In this document: in pieces, positions 13,244 to 20,984 of the stretch
Layout of the letters: the number at the start of each line of letters is the position of its first letter
How positions within the stretch are numbered: the stretch's first letter is position 1
From: a virus
IMG/VR virus record: IMGVR_UViG_3300019890_000019
Coordinates: 1 to 23,479 of that record
Direction: 5' to 3' (one strand)
Length of the DNA: 23,479 nucleotides
Program-made: the position numbers and the translations under genes
Notes under the pieces: generated by a model
What the model was told of the DNA's origin: nothing
What the model saw: only the letters and a program-made list of their open reading frames with translations
Database searches by the model: none

Positions 13244-15535
13244 TTAAGGCTTATCCTCAACACTCACGCGAATTGGCTTGACATATTGGCGCACGTTATC
13301 GATCGTCTTCGGTATCCATCCGTGCGCCTTTAATATATTGCTGATGCGCAGCTTATTGGATTGATTCAAATCCTTCTTCTCAACGGCAATTGCATCAGTG
13401 AGAATTTTCACCGGGTGGACGGGGTGCCCAGCGCGTTCTCGCTGTTGGCAATACATCAACACATCCTCTGTCCAGGGGTCCTCGGAGTTGCGAGCTCGCT
13501 GCTCAGCAGAGGTATCATCAACCGGCATCTTGTAAAATGCCTCGCCATCCTTGTATGCGCGCAGCGCTTCGGCAAAGATTTGTTCGCGCTGTCCACGCAG
13601 CACCTCGAGGTCGATGCCTTTACAGCGCAAAGGCCAATAACGTCTAATCCCACGCATTTCAGGCAAATAATCGTCTGTCTCGGAGGTCGCTGCAAAAATG
13701 CACTTGCGCTTATGGTCTTGATCAAATCGACCATATTTCATCCGATATCGGTCGGTTCGTTTCGTAATAGTTGAAATCACATCGCCGTGATCTCGGCGAC
13801 TGAACCCGGCCATATCTGGGATCTCGATTAGCCATTTACCCTGAACGCTTTGAATAAATTCATTACTGCCAAATGCCGTGCTAACTGCGGCAAACCACCG
13901 ATCGCCCAATATCTCCAAAGCCGAGGATTTGCCCTCGCCTTGTGTTCCCTCGAGCACCGGCATGTGGTCGGCTTGAACGCCTGGAACATAGGCCCGTGCA
14001 ATCATGGATATAATCCAATTGCGCCCAACAGCCATGCTGTATGGTGTTAACACAACACCTAAACAGTCACCGACCCAAGTCGATAGTCGTTCGTGGCTAT
14101 CCCACTCCAGACTTTCTAGCCATTCTTGTACAGAGTTGCGCTCATTCTCGTGCGCGGCGTGGCCAATGGCGTCCTCCAATAGCTTTAGCGAGAACTTGGG
14201 GAGTTGTAATTCTTGCTGAATAAATGTGGTCAGCCGTTTGGTGTCGACATCATTCCATTCGCGCGGAGTGGGGCCATAAACGGTGTGAAAAATGCGTTCT
14301 CTAAAATCGTCCCACCAGATTTTCTCTTTATATTTAGGGTGAAATCTAATGATCATGCTGGCGTTGGAAAGCGTCGGATGCGGCACATCCTTGTTGTCTA
14401 CCGCTAGCCGCAAATCCTTCCATATGACTAGATTCGATCGCGGCGGCTGCCCGTCAGGGTAATCCTCATCGCGCTTACGATTTTTGGCCGGCAGGAACTC
14501 AGCATCAATCGGCGCGGCATCATCGGGAGTCGCCGGCTCCGCCGTTGCAGCCCCTGAACCCTCAGTCATGGCAACAACCGAAGGCTCAGACGCCTCCTGA
14601 ACTGCAGCGGCTGGAGTCGGCTCCTTGGATGCTACCGTAGTGACGATGTGATCACCCGCCCATTTGGCAATTTGCTTGGCGTCCATGCCTTCGGACACCG
14701 CATCGGCGATATCCCAGCCTGGCGGCTGCTGCCCGTTGGGCTGTACCACTCGCACGCGCGACGCTATGTTGGCTAGGACACCGGCGAGCTGCGCCCCCGC
14801 CCGGCTCCCTGGATCGTCCGCATCAGGCCAAATGATGACATCGCGGCCCTCGAGGCACGTCCAATCTGTATGCTTGACCGCGCTAGAACCACCCGCCCAG
14901 GTCATGCAGACGTATTTTTTTAAGGTGTGCGCTGCAATATCGGCGCATTTCTCACCCTCGACAATCAACACTGGCGCTTGCGGATGCTTTGGCAGCAGCT
15001 CGGCGTGATACGCGGGCTTGGGCGCCGGATAGGCGTGGCCATCCCATTTGCCGTTGCGCCAAGTCCATTGTGCGAAAGTCTTACCGTTGGCTAAGTCGTA
15101 GCGAGTGACCGCGAAGGCCCGTCCGTAGCGATAGCAGGCGCTCGCTACGCCGTTGGTAGGATGCGGTGCAGGATCGGGCGCATCCTCCGGGATCGGCTCA
15201 GGGCGCCTCTCAGGGGCTTTGGTGCGGGGTAATTTTGGCGCTTGCCGACCCTCAGTGACGCCGACTAGGGCTGCGACCTGCTTGAGCGCGGCACCGTTGT
15301 TGATATGGTTCAATGCAGCGTAGAGCGCGATAAGGTCCCCGCCGCGTTCCGAACCTGCTCCATGCATCCATGCGCCAGTGTTCAGGTTTACGGTCCAGGA
15401 ATCGCCTATACCGCCGTTAGCCTTGCGCTCCCCCAGCCATTCATGCCCGCGGCGCTGGCCGCCCATCCACTCAGGTAATAGAATCAACGCGGACGCTAAG
15501 GCCGCAGCTCCGACATCCTCGAAAGACAGGGCCAT
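13244..15535 (-). CDS. Primase-helicase: TOPRIM plus VirE-type ATPase
   Basis: This 763-aa protein joins three parts. Residues ~1-95 resemble a CHC2-like primase N-terminus without the cysteines, ending in GGDLIALYAAL. A TOPRIM domain has the catalytic Glu in VLIVEGEK (189-196) and the Asp pair in DVIIWPDADD (232-241). After an Ala/Pro linker (~300-345), a VirE/DUF-type P-loop ATPase carries Walker A EGTQGEGKSS (529-538), an acidic strand WLIEIPDM (~568-575) and a sensor/arginine region (AATSETDDYLPEMRGIRRYW, 616-635). Such proteins prime and unwind DNA at phage origins. ATG 15535 is 6 nt after the RHH gene stop, so it is coupled. The iteron region begins 55 nt past its stop. It is probably the replication initiator. 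Confidence 0.88.
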   Translation of the reverse strand: MALSFEDVGAAALASALILLPEWMGGQRRGHEWLGERKANGGIGDSWTVNLNTGAWMHGAGSERGGDLIALYAALNHINNGAALKQVAALVGVTEGRQAPKLPRTKAPERRPEPIPEDAPDPAPHPTNGVASACYRYGRAFAVTRYDLANGKTFAQWTWRNGKWDGHAYPAPKPAYHAELLPKHPQAPVLIVEGEKCADIAAHTLKKYVCMTWAGGSSAVKHTDWTCLEGRDVIIWPDADDPGSRAGAQLAGVLANIASRVRVVQPNGQQPPGWDIADAVSEGMDAKQIAKWAGDHIVTTVASKEPTPAAAVQEASEPSVVAMTEGSGAATAEPATPDDAAPIDAEFLPAKNRKRDEDYPDGQPPRSNLVIWKDLRLAVDNKDVPHPTLSNASMIIRFHPKYKEKIWWDDFRERIFHTVYGPTPREWNDVDTKRLTTFIQQELQLPKFSLKLLEDAIGHAAHENERNSVQEWLESLEWDSHERLSTWVGDCLGVVLTPYSMAVGRNWIISMIARAYVPGVQADHMPVLEGTQGEGKSSALEILGDRWFAAVSTAFGSNEFIQSVQGKWLIEIPDMAGFSRRDHGDVISTITKRTDRYRMKYGRFDQDHKRKCIFAATSETDDYLPEMRGIRRYWPLRCKGIDLEVLRGQREQIFAEALRAYKDGEAFYKMPVDDTSAEQRARNSEDPWTEDVLMYCQQRERAGHPVHPVKILTDAIAVEKKDLNQSNKLRISNILKAHGWIPKTIDNVRQYVKPIRVSVEDKP

Positions 15536-15541
15536 GGGCCG

Positions 15542-15727
15542 CTAAGCGATATCGGGTTGCGGGGTTTTCAGTCGCTCTAAGTGCTGGCGCACCAGAGCCT
15601 CGACGGCGGCGGATTTGTTGCCGCCGCACAGTAGCCCGAGGGCACTGTGGATTTCAGGATCAAGGTTGACATTGAGATTAATTCGCTTGCCTTTTGGCAG
15701 CCGTGGACGGCGATTTGCATGATCCAT
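15542..15727 (-). CDS. Small RHH-type regulator upstream of primase (61 aa)
   Basis: After a basic start (RRPRLPKGKR) comes INLNVNLDPEIHSALGLLCG, the beta strand and helix A of a ribbon-helix-helix, and NKSAAVEALVRQHLERL as helix B. The conserved 'GN.S..V..L' turn fits the family. It is a DNA-binding dimer by family, likely an autorepressor or copy-number regulator of the primase operon. A candidate promoter lies 45-74 nt upstream. The ATG at 15727 has a weak ribosome binding site. Confidence 0.75.
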   Translation of the reverse strand: MDHANRRPRLPKGKRINLNVNLDPEIHSALGLLCGGNKSAAVEALVRQHLERLKTPQPDIA

Positions 15728-15771
15728 AGATGGTGTCCGAAATGAGTGTGCATGTATTGTTGCGGACGTAG

Positions 15772-15801
15772 AATTTAGACCCGCGACCGACGCACAGTCA
15801 A
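15772..15801 (-). promoter_or_regulatory. Candidate sigma-70 promoter for RHH-primase operon
   Basis: The minus strand reads TTGACT (15801-15796), an 18-nt spacer, and TAAATT (15777-15772). It stands between the VRR-NUC gene end and the RHH start. The leader holds the inverted pair GTCCG/CGGAC (15735-15739 and 15763-15767), a possible RHH operator. Confidence 0.5.
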
Positions 15802-15805
15802 TAGA

Positions 15806-16159
15806 TTATGTCGCGCGCCCTGAAATAATTACGCGAGCCTCGTCGACCGATCGTGCAACCCCCGCGCGTCCGCCCGCCATGCGTACAGTTTTTATAAACG
15901 CCGCCTGCTCTTCGCTGAGTCTGCCATTCTTAGATTTCGCCTCGATCGCGGTAAATATTCCACCGCTCGACCATCCGGCGATATCCGAGAATCCCGCAAC
16001 GGCTAATTTTACTGGTCTAGGGTAAGAGAGAACTAAGCGCGTCGGTGACTGCTCAATGATTTTCCCTTGCCAGGCGAGTCCGGAATTTAGTCGGAACAGC
16101 CTACAGTCTCCATGACTGAATTCGCCGATGATCGCGGAATAGAGTTCGGATTCGCTCAC
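15806..16159 (-). CDS. VRR-NUC domain nuclease
   Basis: The 117 residues form a stand-alone VRR-NUC (PD-(D/E)XK) domain. It has FRLNSGLAWQG near residue 22, the metal-binding Asp in GFSDIAGW (D59), E-x-K in IEAKS (E73, K75), Gln in LSEEQAAF (Q85), and the typical AGGRAGVARSVDEA (95-108). Family members cut branched or single-stranded/double-stranded junctions, as in FAN1, and stand-alone phage forms often sit next to SNF2-like helicases. Here the helicase-methyltransferase gene is one gene upstream. GTG 16159 overlaps the HTH stop as GTGA. It is probably a Holliday-junction or flap-processing enzyme in replication. Confidence 0.88.
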   Translation of the reverse strand: MSESELYSAIIGEFSHGDCRLFRLNSGLAWQGKIIEQSPTRLVLSYPRPVKLAVAGFSDIAGWSSGGIFTAIEAKSKNGRLSEEQAAFIKTVRMAGGRAGVARSVDEARVIISGRAT

Positions 16160-16296
16160 GCTTGCGCCACGATTCGCGAAATGGTCGGCTGCGATACTCC
16201 TAAAAATCTAGCGAGTTCTTTCTGCGTTGCGAGCCTTCGCCGATATACGTGCCAGACGAATTGCCTCAATCGTGCGTCAAGACATTTATGCGACAT
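16156..16296 (-). CDS. 46-aa helix-turn-helix protein
   Basis: ATG 16296 lies inside the end of the helicase-methyltransferase gene (11-nt overlap) and the TGA at 16156 overlaps the VRR-NUC GTG. The product MSHKCLDARLRQFVWHVYRR then RLATQKELARFLGVSQPTIS ends RIVAQA. KELARFLGVSQPTISRIV is a textbook HTH: helix 2, the Gly-Val turn, then the recognition helix SQPTISRIV. It could be a repressor of this operon or a DNA-targeting subunit for its neighbours. It is small for a repressor and has no dimer domain visible. Both overlaps support translation by coupling. Confidence 0.68.
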   Translation of the reverse strand: MSHKCLDARLRQFVWHVYRRRLATQKELARFLGVSQPTISRIVAQA

Positions 16297-18478
16297 CGAA
16301 TAGATCGCCCATTGATCGCTTCGCTTGCCGTAAATTCTCGACTGCCGTCTCCCAGTATGATCGCTTCAATTCGCATCCTATGAACTTCCGTCCATTCTGA
16401 AGAGCGACGTAGCCTTCAGAGCCAATGCCGGCGAATGGACTTAAGATCGTATCACCTGGATTGCTCCATAGCTCAATGCCGCGTTGGATCACTTGCATCT
16501 GTAAGGGGCAAATGTGGCGCTCGTCTTCGTGTTCTCTAGCGCTACGAAACTGCAAAGTGTCCGACGGATTGATATCCATCCAAACAGGGCTGGCGTAGTT
16601 TTGCCAAACTCCCACCGGAAATGACTCTTCGGTATGTGTCACGCGTTCCGTATTTTCTCCTGGCTTGCGCATCGTTACCAAATAATCCGGGATGCCCTGA
16701 CGCGACATGGCGGAATCTTTTTTGAGTTGTTTATATAACAGTCCGAGCGCTTTCGTGCGTTGCATCGCCGTCACCGGATCTTTCCAAATGCAGACCTCAC
16801 TATGGAATATCCAGCCTTCTTGCTCGAATAGCCGAATCAAATCGCCGCGAAAATCTCGAATGCCGATATAACCGTGATGCGTTTTGCTGGTCGGCAAGTT
16901 CATGCAATGAAAACTCACTAGACGACCAGGCATCGTCACGCGATACAGATCCTTCACCAAATAACCGAAGTGATTCAAAAACTCCTCTTGATACTTGCAA
17001 TTCCCCATGTCGCGATCACTGGCGCTATACGTATACAAACTCGCGAACGGAGGCGAAAATATCGTGTAATGAATGGAATCAGTCGGTATCTCTTTGACAA
17101 TATCTACGCAATCACCTAAATGCATCTGCCATCCATCGCTGGATATAATATTTGTCTCATATTCGTTCATGTTTCGCGTAGTCCCTGTGATGTTGGCGCG
17201 CATTTGTTCGCGCATGTGGTCAACGATTTGTGCGGCCATCTCGCCGGCTGCGGCGTCTTTGTCTTTGATGTTTTTTAAAACTGCGCCTTCTGTATCCGCA
17301 ATGATGACATGCGCATTGACTTCGCGTAGTTGACCAAATCTATAACAGCGGCGAATCGCTTGATAGAACTGCTCCCAACTATCCGAGAGTCCGACAAATG
17401 CCATATGTGCGCAGAACTGTAGATTTAGACCAAATCCTGACATCGAGCTTTTTGTAACGAGCACTCGTTTTTTACCGTCCAGAAATGCCATAAGAGCAGA
17501 TTCTTTTTCCTCGACAGACTGATTTCCACGAATCTCTATAGCGTCAGGAATCGCTTTGCGCAGCGCATCTGATTCGCCATTGAGATTGCACCAAACTACC
17601 CACGGCTGATCGCTGGAGTTTACAAGCGCCGCGCATTGCGCGACGCGTTCCGTGATCGACTCGCGCCGTGCCGCGATACGCTCCTGCAGGGTCGCGGCTT
17701 CTAGCGCGAACAAATAGCCGTCCGTAGGCTTATCAACGCGGATTACATGTTCATGTAGGGATAGTTTTGGCAGCACGAACGCGCCATCTTCATAACCCAA
17801 ATCAGATGGCTTGCGAATCATCACCGACCACGAAGCCAGCCATTTCCAAAAGTCGCGCTGTGCATGACCTTTGAGCCGCCAAGATTGCGTTTCGCCGCCG
17901 TCGTGGACAAAGAACATCGACAGCATCTCGACGCGCGACATACTCCCAACGAATTGCGCGTGGTTGCCGAGTTCCATGTAATCATTTGGCGCTGGCGTCG
18001 CCGTGCATGCTAGTCGATATGGCGTCTGCGAGAATGCTTCGATTATCGCTGTGCGCGTTGCGCCATCGTAGGATTTCAAAATAGAAGATTCGTCTAATAC
18101 AATGCCAGTGAAGTAACTCGGATCGAAGTGCGACAGCATCTCGTAATTGGTGATCGTTATCCCAGTTTCAACCGTCGACTGATTGCGGCAATAACGTACA
18201 GGGATGCCGAACTTATCGCCTTCGTGGACTGTCTGCGATGCAACGGCCAGCGGCGCGAGGATTAGTACGTTGCCTGGAATGTGTTTGGCCCATTCCAATT
18301 GCATCGGCGTCTTGCCCATGCCGCAATCAGCGAAGATCGCCGCTCGCCCGCGCTTCAGTGCCCATCGCACGATATCTGCTTGGAATGGGAACAAATGCGC
18401 AGACAGTTCTGGAATGTCAGTCAGGCCGCATAGTGGCGAGGTGATGGCTTTATCAGCCAGAAAACTGTCGTAATTCAT
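16286..18478 (-). CDS. SF2 helicase fused to beta-class DNA methyltransferase
   Basis: 730 aa from ATG 18478, chosen because it overlaps the previous stop as ATGA (GTG 18502 is an in-frame alternative). Residues 1-~430 are an SNF2/SF2 helicase: Walker A CGMGKT (52-57), DESS (129-132), TATPAPN (159-165), and motif VI QAIRRCYRFGQ (373-383). Residues ~445-730 are a methyltransferase with catalytic motif IV SPPF (475-478) before the AdoMet motif FAGIGSEG (682-689), the beta order, which fits N4-cytosine or N6-adenine methylation. A GWQMHLGDCVDIV segment precedes motif IV. No nuclease domain is visible. It may modify phage DNA while translocating, or act in replication with the downstream HTH and VRR-NUC proteins. 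The target is unknown. Confidence 0.88.
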   Translation of the reverse strand: MNYDSFLADKAITSPLCGLTDIPELSAHLFPFQADIVRWALKRGRAAIFADCGMGKTPMQLEWAKHIPGNVLILAPLAVASQTVHEGDKFGIPVRYCRNQSTVETGITITNYEMLSHFDPSYFTGIVLDESSILKSYDGATRTAIIEAFSQTPYRLACTATPAPNDYMELGNHAQFVGSMSRVEMLSMFFVHDGGETQSWRLKGHAQRDFWKWLASWSVMIRKPSDLGYEDGAFVLPKLSLHEHVIRVDKPTDGYLFALEAATLQERIAARRESITERVAQCAALVNSSDQPWVVWCNLNGESDALRKAIPDAIEIRGNQSVEEKESALMAFLDGKKRVLVTKSSMSGFGLNLQFCAHMAFVGLSDSWEQFYQAIRRCYRFGQLREVNAHVIIADTEGAVLKNIKDKDAAAGEMAAQIVDHMREQMRANITGTTRNMNEYETNIISSDGWQMHLGDCVDIVKEIPTDSIHYTIFSPPFASLYTYSASDRDMGNCKYQEEFLNHFGYLVKDLYRVTMPGRLVSFHCMNLPTSKTHHGYIGIRDFRGDLIRLFEQEGWIFHSEVCIWKDPVTAMQRTKALGLLYKQLKKDSAMSRQGIPDYLVTMRKPGENTERVTHTEESFPVGVWQNYASPVWMDINPSDTLQFRSAREHEDERHICPLQMQVIQRGIELWSNPGDTILSPFAGIGSEGYVALQNGRKFIGCELKRSYWETAVENLRQAKRSMGDLFDVA

Positions 18479-18699
18479 ACCTGAGCCACCCCTCTCGGAC
18501 ACGGCGGACAGTCATGGCCTAATGCTGTGCCGTGGCTACATGCACCATTACTTGGAATATGGATATCGTGCGCGGCAATAATGGTGCATTTTTGGCAGAG
18601 TGGTTGCGGCTCGGCATGTTTCCATCCCATGTTGCAGCAGCAACCGCCCATATTGACGATGACGCGATGTTGCGCGGCGATTAGCTCAGCGTCGGTCAT
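18475..18699 (-). CDS. Cys/His-rich small zinc-binding-type protein (74 aa)
   Basis: The start is ATG 18699, overlapping the previous stop as ATGA; the longer version to 18906 is a shadow. The product MTDAELIAAQHRVIVNMGGC is followed by cysteines and histidines: CCCNMGWKH, PLCQKC, CSHGTALGH and CPPC. The spacing suggests one or two zinc sites, such as CxxC....CxxC with a His. Its stop overlaps the helicase-methyltransferase start. Function unknown. It could bind nucleic acid or its neighbours. Small Cys-rich proteins are common in phage replication operons. Confidence 0.65.
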   Translation of the reverse strand: MTDAELIAAQHRVIVNMGGCCCNMGWKHAEPQPLCQKCTIIAAHDIHIPSNGACSHGTALGHDCPPCPRGVAQV

Positions 18700-19007
18700 G
18701 ATGTGACGAACTCCCGCGTTGTGTAGCCGCACTCGCGACAAGTAATTCCTGGTGAATGCGCCTTGGCGTATTTGCAGCCGCGCATTCCGTGATCGTGAGA
18801 ATTGTAGGAATCGTATGTGAATAATGGCGAGAACTTCGCCGAAATGCGCCGTTCTGTCTCCATCTTCAATACCTGCTCTGGCGATCGCAGTCGTACGTGG
18901 TAGCACATATCGCGCCAGTGCTGAGCGCGGCCATGCTCGCTCGTTGCGTTCACGAACTGATCATAGGCAGCGTCTATTAGGGATTCGCGGTCGGAGTCGG
19001 TCATCAT
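18696..19007 (-). CDS. Unknown small protein with C-terminal Cys/His motif (103 aa)
   Basis: ATG 19007 overlaps the helicase stop (ATGA) and has AGAGGA 7 nt upstream, so the in-frame extension to 19040 is unnecessary. The N-terminal half is helical and acidic (RESLIDAAYDQFVNA). The centre is basic. The C-terminus has HDHGMRGCKYAKAH and GITCRECGYTTRE, with a CxxC and a preceding Cys and His residues that could chelate zinc. I recognise no family. It is translationally linked to both neighbours. Confidence 0.65.
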   Translation of the reverse strand: MMTDSDRESLIDAAYDQFVNATSEHGRAQHWRDMCYHVRLRSPEQVLKMETERRISAKFSPLFTYDSYNSHDHGMRGCKYAKAHSPGITCRECGYTTREFVTS

Positions 19008-20401
19008 GCTTGCTTCCTCTTTGCTAATCGTCCATTCCATACATGCTGTGCCCAGCCTGATTTGTAGCCTTTGATTCGTTCGATATCTCGTAATTGCTGC
19101 AGTGTTGACTGTCCTTGCGCTTGTCGCTCCCGCTTCTTCGCAATCTGCTCAGGCGTAAATTCCACCAGCTCGCCGTCTTTTTCTTCGATCTCTTGTCTAG
19201 GCTTTACCTCGAATATATGGCCACATTCTACGCACGTTGCGGCGCGCGCTGGCGATGCTGCGAAGCATTTAGGGCAGACGCGGATACCGGGAGGGGGTTT
19301 TTTCTTGCGCTTATCGGCGTCGCCTTCAAGGGTCCATTCTCGAGGATCGCTTGGCAATCCAAACTTCATCGTAGAGTTCACGTGATCCATAATCAGCGCA
19401 TGGCTTTTTCCTGGCGCCGGTCGCAATATTCTCCCTATCTGTTGGCGCCATAATCCTTCGCTCGCCGTCGGGCGCAATAGAATTCCCGCGTGTACATTTT
19501 CGATATCTAGGCCCTCGCTGAACAAATCGCACGAAGCCATGACTTTTATCTTATTATCCCTAAAATCCTTGACCGCCATGCGCCGTAATTCTTTATCAGT
19601 GCCGCCATCAAGTGCAAGCGCAGAAATGTCGGCTTTGCGAAACTGTTCAGCAACATTATGGGCATGGGCTACCGACGTACAGAAGACAAGCGCCTGCAGT
19701 CCATCGGCAAGTTTTCGATAGTGCGAAAGCGCATCTCCCGTAATGGATGGCGTATTCATCAAAGCTTCGGATTCTTCGTGCTTAAAGTCGCCGGCACGTA
19801 TATGTAGGCCAGATGTATCGGCAGTAGGCGGCGCGAATATGCGAGCTGGCGCGAGATATCCCATTGCCGTCAACTCTGAAATGGTAGGGCCGACAATGAG
19901 TTTGTCGAAGTGTGAAGCGAGGCCGTGGCCGTCCAAACGTATCGGCGTCGCCGTAAATCCGCATATTTTAGCGGTCGGGTACGCTCTAATGATTTTCGAC
20001 CACTGCGAACCAACGCTGACATGATGGCACTCATCGATCACAATCAACGTGGGGGCCGCATAATCGCCAAGGCGGCGCACTAATGTTTGCACACTGGCCA
20101 CTGCCACATGGTGATTGCTCGCGCGCCATCGACCAGCGCTGCGGTTATAGCCTGCTGCGATGATATCTGGCGTCACGTCGAACTGACGCAAACGCTCCAC
20201 GATCTGATCCACTAGTTCGACACGATGGCAGAGAATAAGCACTCGCTTGCCGCGTTTCTCGGATGATTCTGCAATAGCCGCGAAGACCGTTGTTTTTCCT
20301 GAACCTGTGGGACTGACGTATAACGGCGCTTTGAATCCGCTAGCGAACGCTTCACGGATTTGCGCGATACCGGTGGATTGATATTGGCGTAACGTAATCA
20401 C
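19004..20401 (-). CDS. SF2 DEAD/DEAH-type helicase with C-terminal zinc ribbon
   Basis: The 465-aa protein has Walker A TGSGKT (32-37), DECH (123-126), TATP (150-153), and motif VI QQIGRILRP (320-328), with a LRQYQ Q-motif at the start. It resembles type III restriction R-subunit-like and UvsW-like helicases of phages. A zinc ribbon (C376, C379, C390, C393) and a basic coiled tail follow. It unwinds branched DNA in replication or recombination. Start GTG 20401 has a weak ribosome binding site. It heads a six-gene run joined by overlaps, divergent from the plus-strand operon. Confidence 0.9.
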   Translation of the reverse strand: MITLRQYQSTGIAQIREAFASGFKAPLYVSPTGSGKTTVFAAIAESSEKRGKRVLILCHRVELVDQIVERLRQFDVTPDIIAAGYNRSAGRWRASNHHVAVASVQTLVRRLGDYAAPTLIVIDECHHVSVGSQWSKIIRAYPTAKICGFTATPIRLDGHGLASHFDKLIVGPTISELTAMGYLAPARIFAPPTADTSGLHIRAGDFKHEESEALMNTPSITGDALSHYRKLADGLQALVFCTSVAHAHNVAEQFRKADISALALDGGTDKELRRMAVKDFRDNKIKVMASCDLFSEGLDIENVHAGILLRPTASEGLWRQQIGRILRPAPGKSHALIMDHVNSTMKFGLPSDPREWTLEGDADKRKKKPPPGIRVCPKCFAASPARAATCVECGHIFEVKPRQEIEEKDGELVEFTPEQIAKKRERQAQGQSTLQQLRDIERIKGYKSGWAQHVWNGRLAKRKQA

Positions 20402-20426
20402 TTAATTGAAGTCTCGCACAAATCGT

Positions 20427-20460
20427 TTGACAAAGTAAAGCCGCTATTCTATAACGGCTT
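20427..20460 (+). promoter_or_regulatory. Strong sigma-70 promoter with palindromic operator
   Basis: TTGACA (20427-20432), a 17-nt spacer and TATAAC (20450-20455) form a near-consensus promoter. An inverted repeat, AAGCCG (20438-20443) and CGGCTT (20455-20460), straddles the -10 box with an 11-nt gap and could be a repressor site. The 5' UTR is about 27 nt and ends in a good TAGGAG. Confidence 0.85.
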
Positions 20461-20489
20461 CTCTCAAATAACTCAGGTAGGAGCAACAA

Positions 20490-20984
20490 ATGAATGCAGA
20501 AGTAGAATCAATCAGCGATCCCATCGAACTTGACTTGGCTGAAAAGGCCATCGCGCTTGCCAAGATACGACAACGATGGAGTGCTATCAAAGATTTCTAT
20601 AGACCCATCGTCAATGCTTTTCATCGTCTCGGTCTCGAGCCGACTTTGAGCACCGATGTTGATCTGTCGTTCTCTGGCGATGCGGCAAAACTTGCTGCCG
20701 TCGTTCGCATTCTTCGCACCAGCGGATTCACGACTTCATCTGAACGTCCGAAGGCTGGTGAGACTACATGGTATGCAAGATACGTGCATCCTGAGTGTCC
20801 GACGAACGTATGGCTGTATTTCACGTCCTCGGTATGCAAGCGAGTGAAAATCGGCACGAAAATGGTTGAGCAGGATGTATACGAGACTCAGTGCGACGAT
20901 ATATCTACCAGTGTGCAGACAGTGGAATCCGTCAGATACGATGGCATTGATACCGCAACGCCTGAACTTGAGATGCCATTTTGA
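20490..20984 (+). CDS. Unknown first protein of the plus-strand operon (164 aa)
   Basis: ATG 20490 follows TAGGAG at 6 nt and stands directly behind the strong promoter. The N-terminal ~60 residues are helical. The middle has LSTDVDLSFSGDAAKLAAVV, then ETTWYARYVHPECPTNVWLY and VCKRVKIGTKMVEQ, a mixed alpha/beta fold with several aromatics. It ends in an acidic peptide (TATPELEMPF). A short acidic tail ending in Phe, and the position at the head of a recombination operon, recall single-stranded DNA-binding proteins, but I see no OB-fold signature and do not assign that. Its stop overlaps the exonuclease start. Confidence 0.7.
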   Translation: MNAEVESISDPIELDLAEKAIALAKIRQRWSAIKDFYRPIVNAFHRLGLEPTLSTDVDLSFSGDAAKLAAVVRILRTSGFTTSSERPKAGETTWYARYVHPECPTNVWLYFTSSVCKRVKIGTKMVEQDVYETQCDDISTSVQTVESVRYDGIDTATPELEMPF

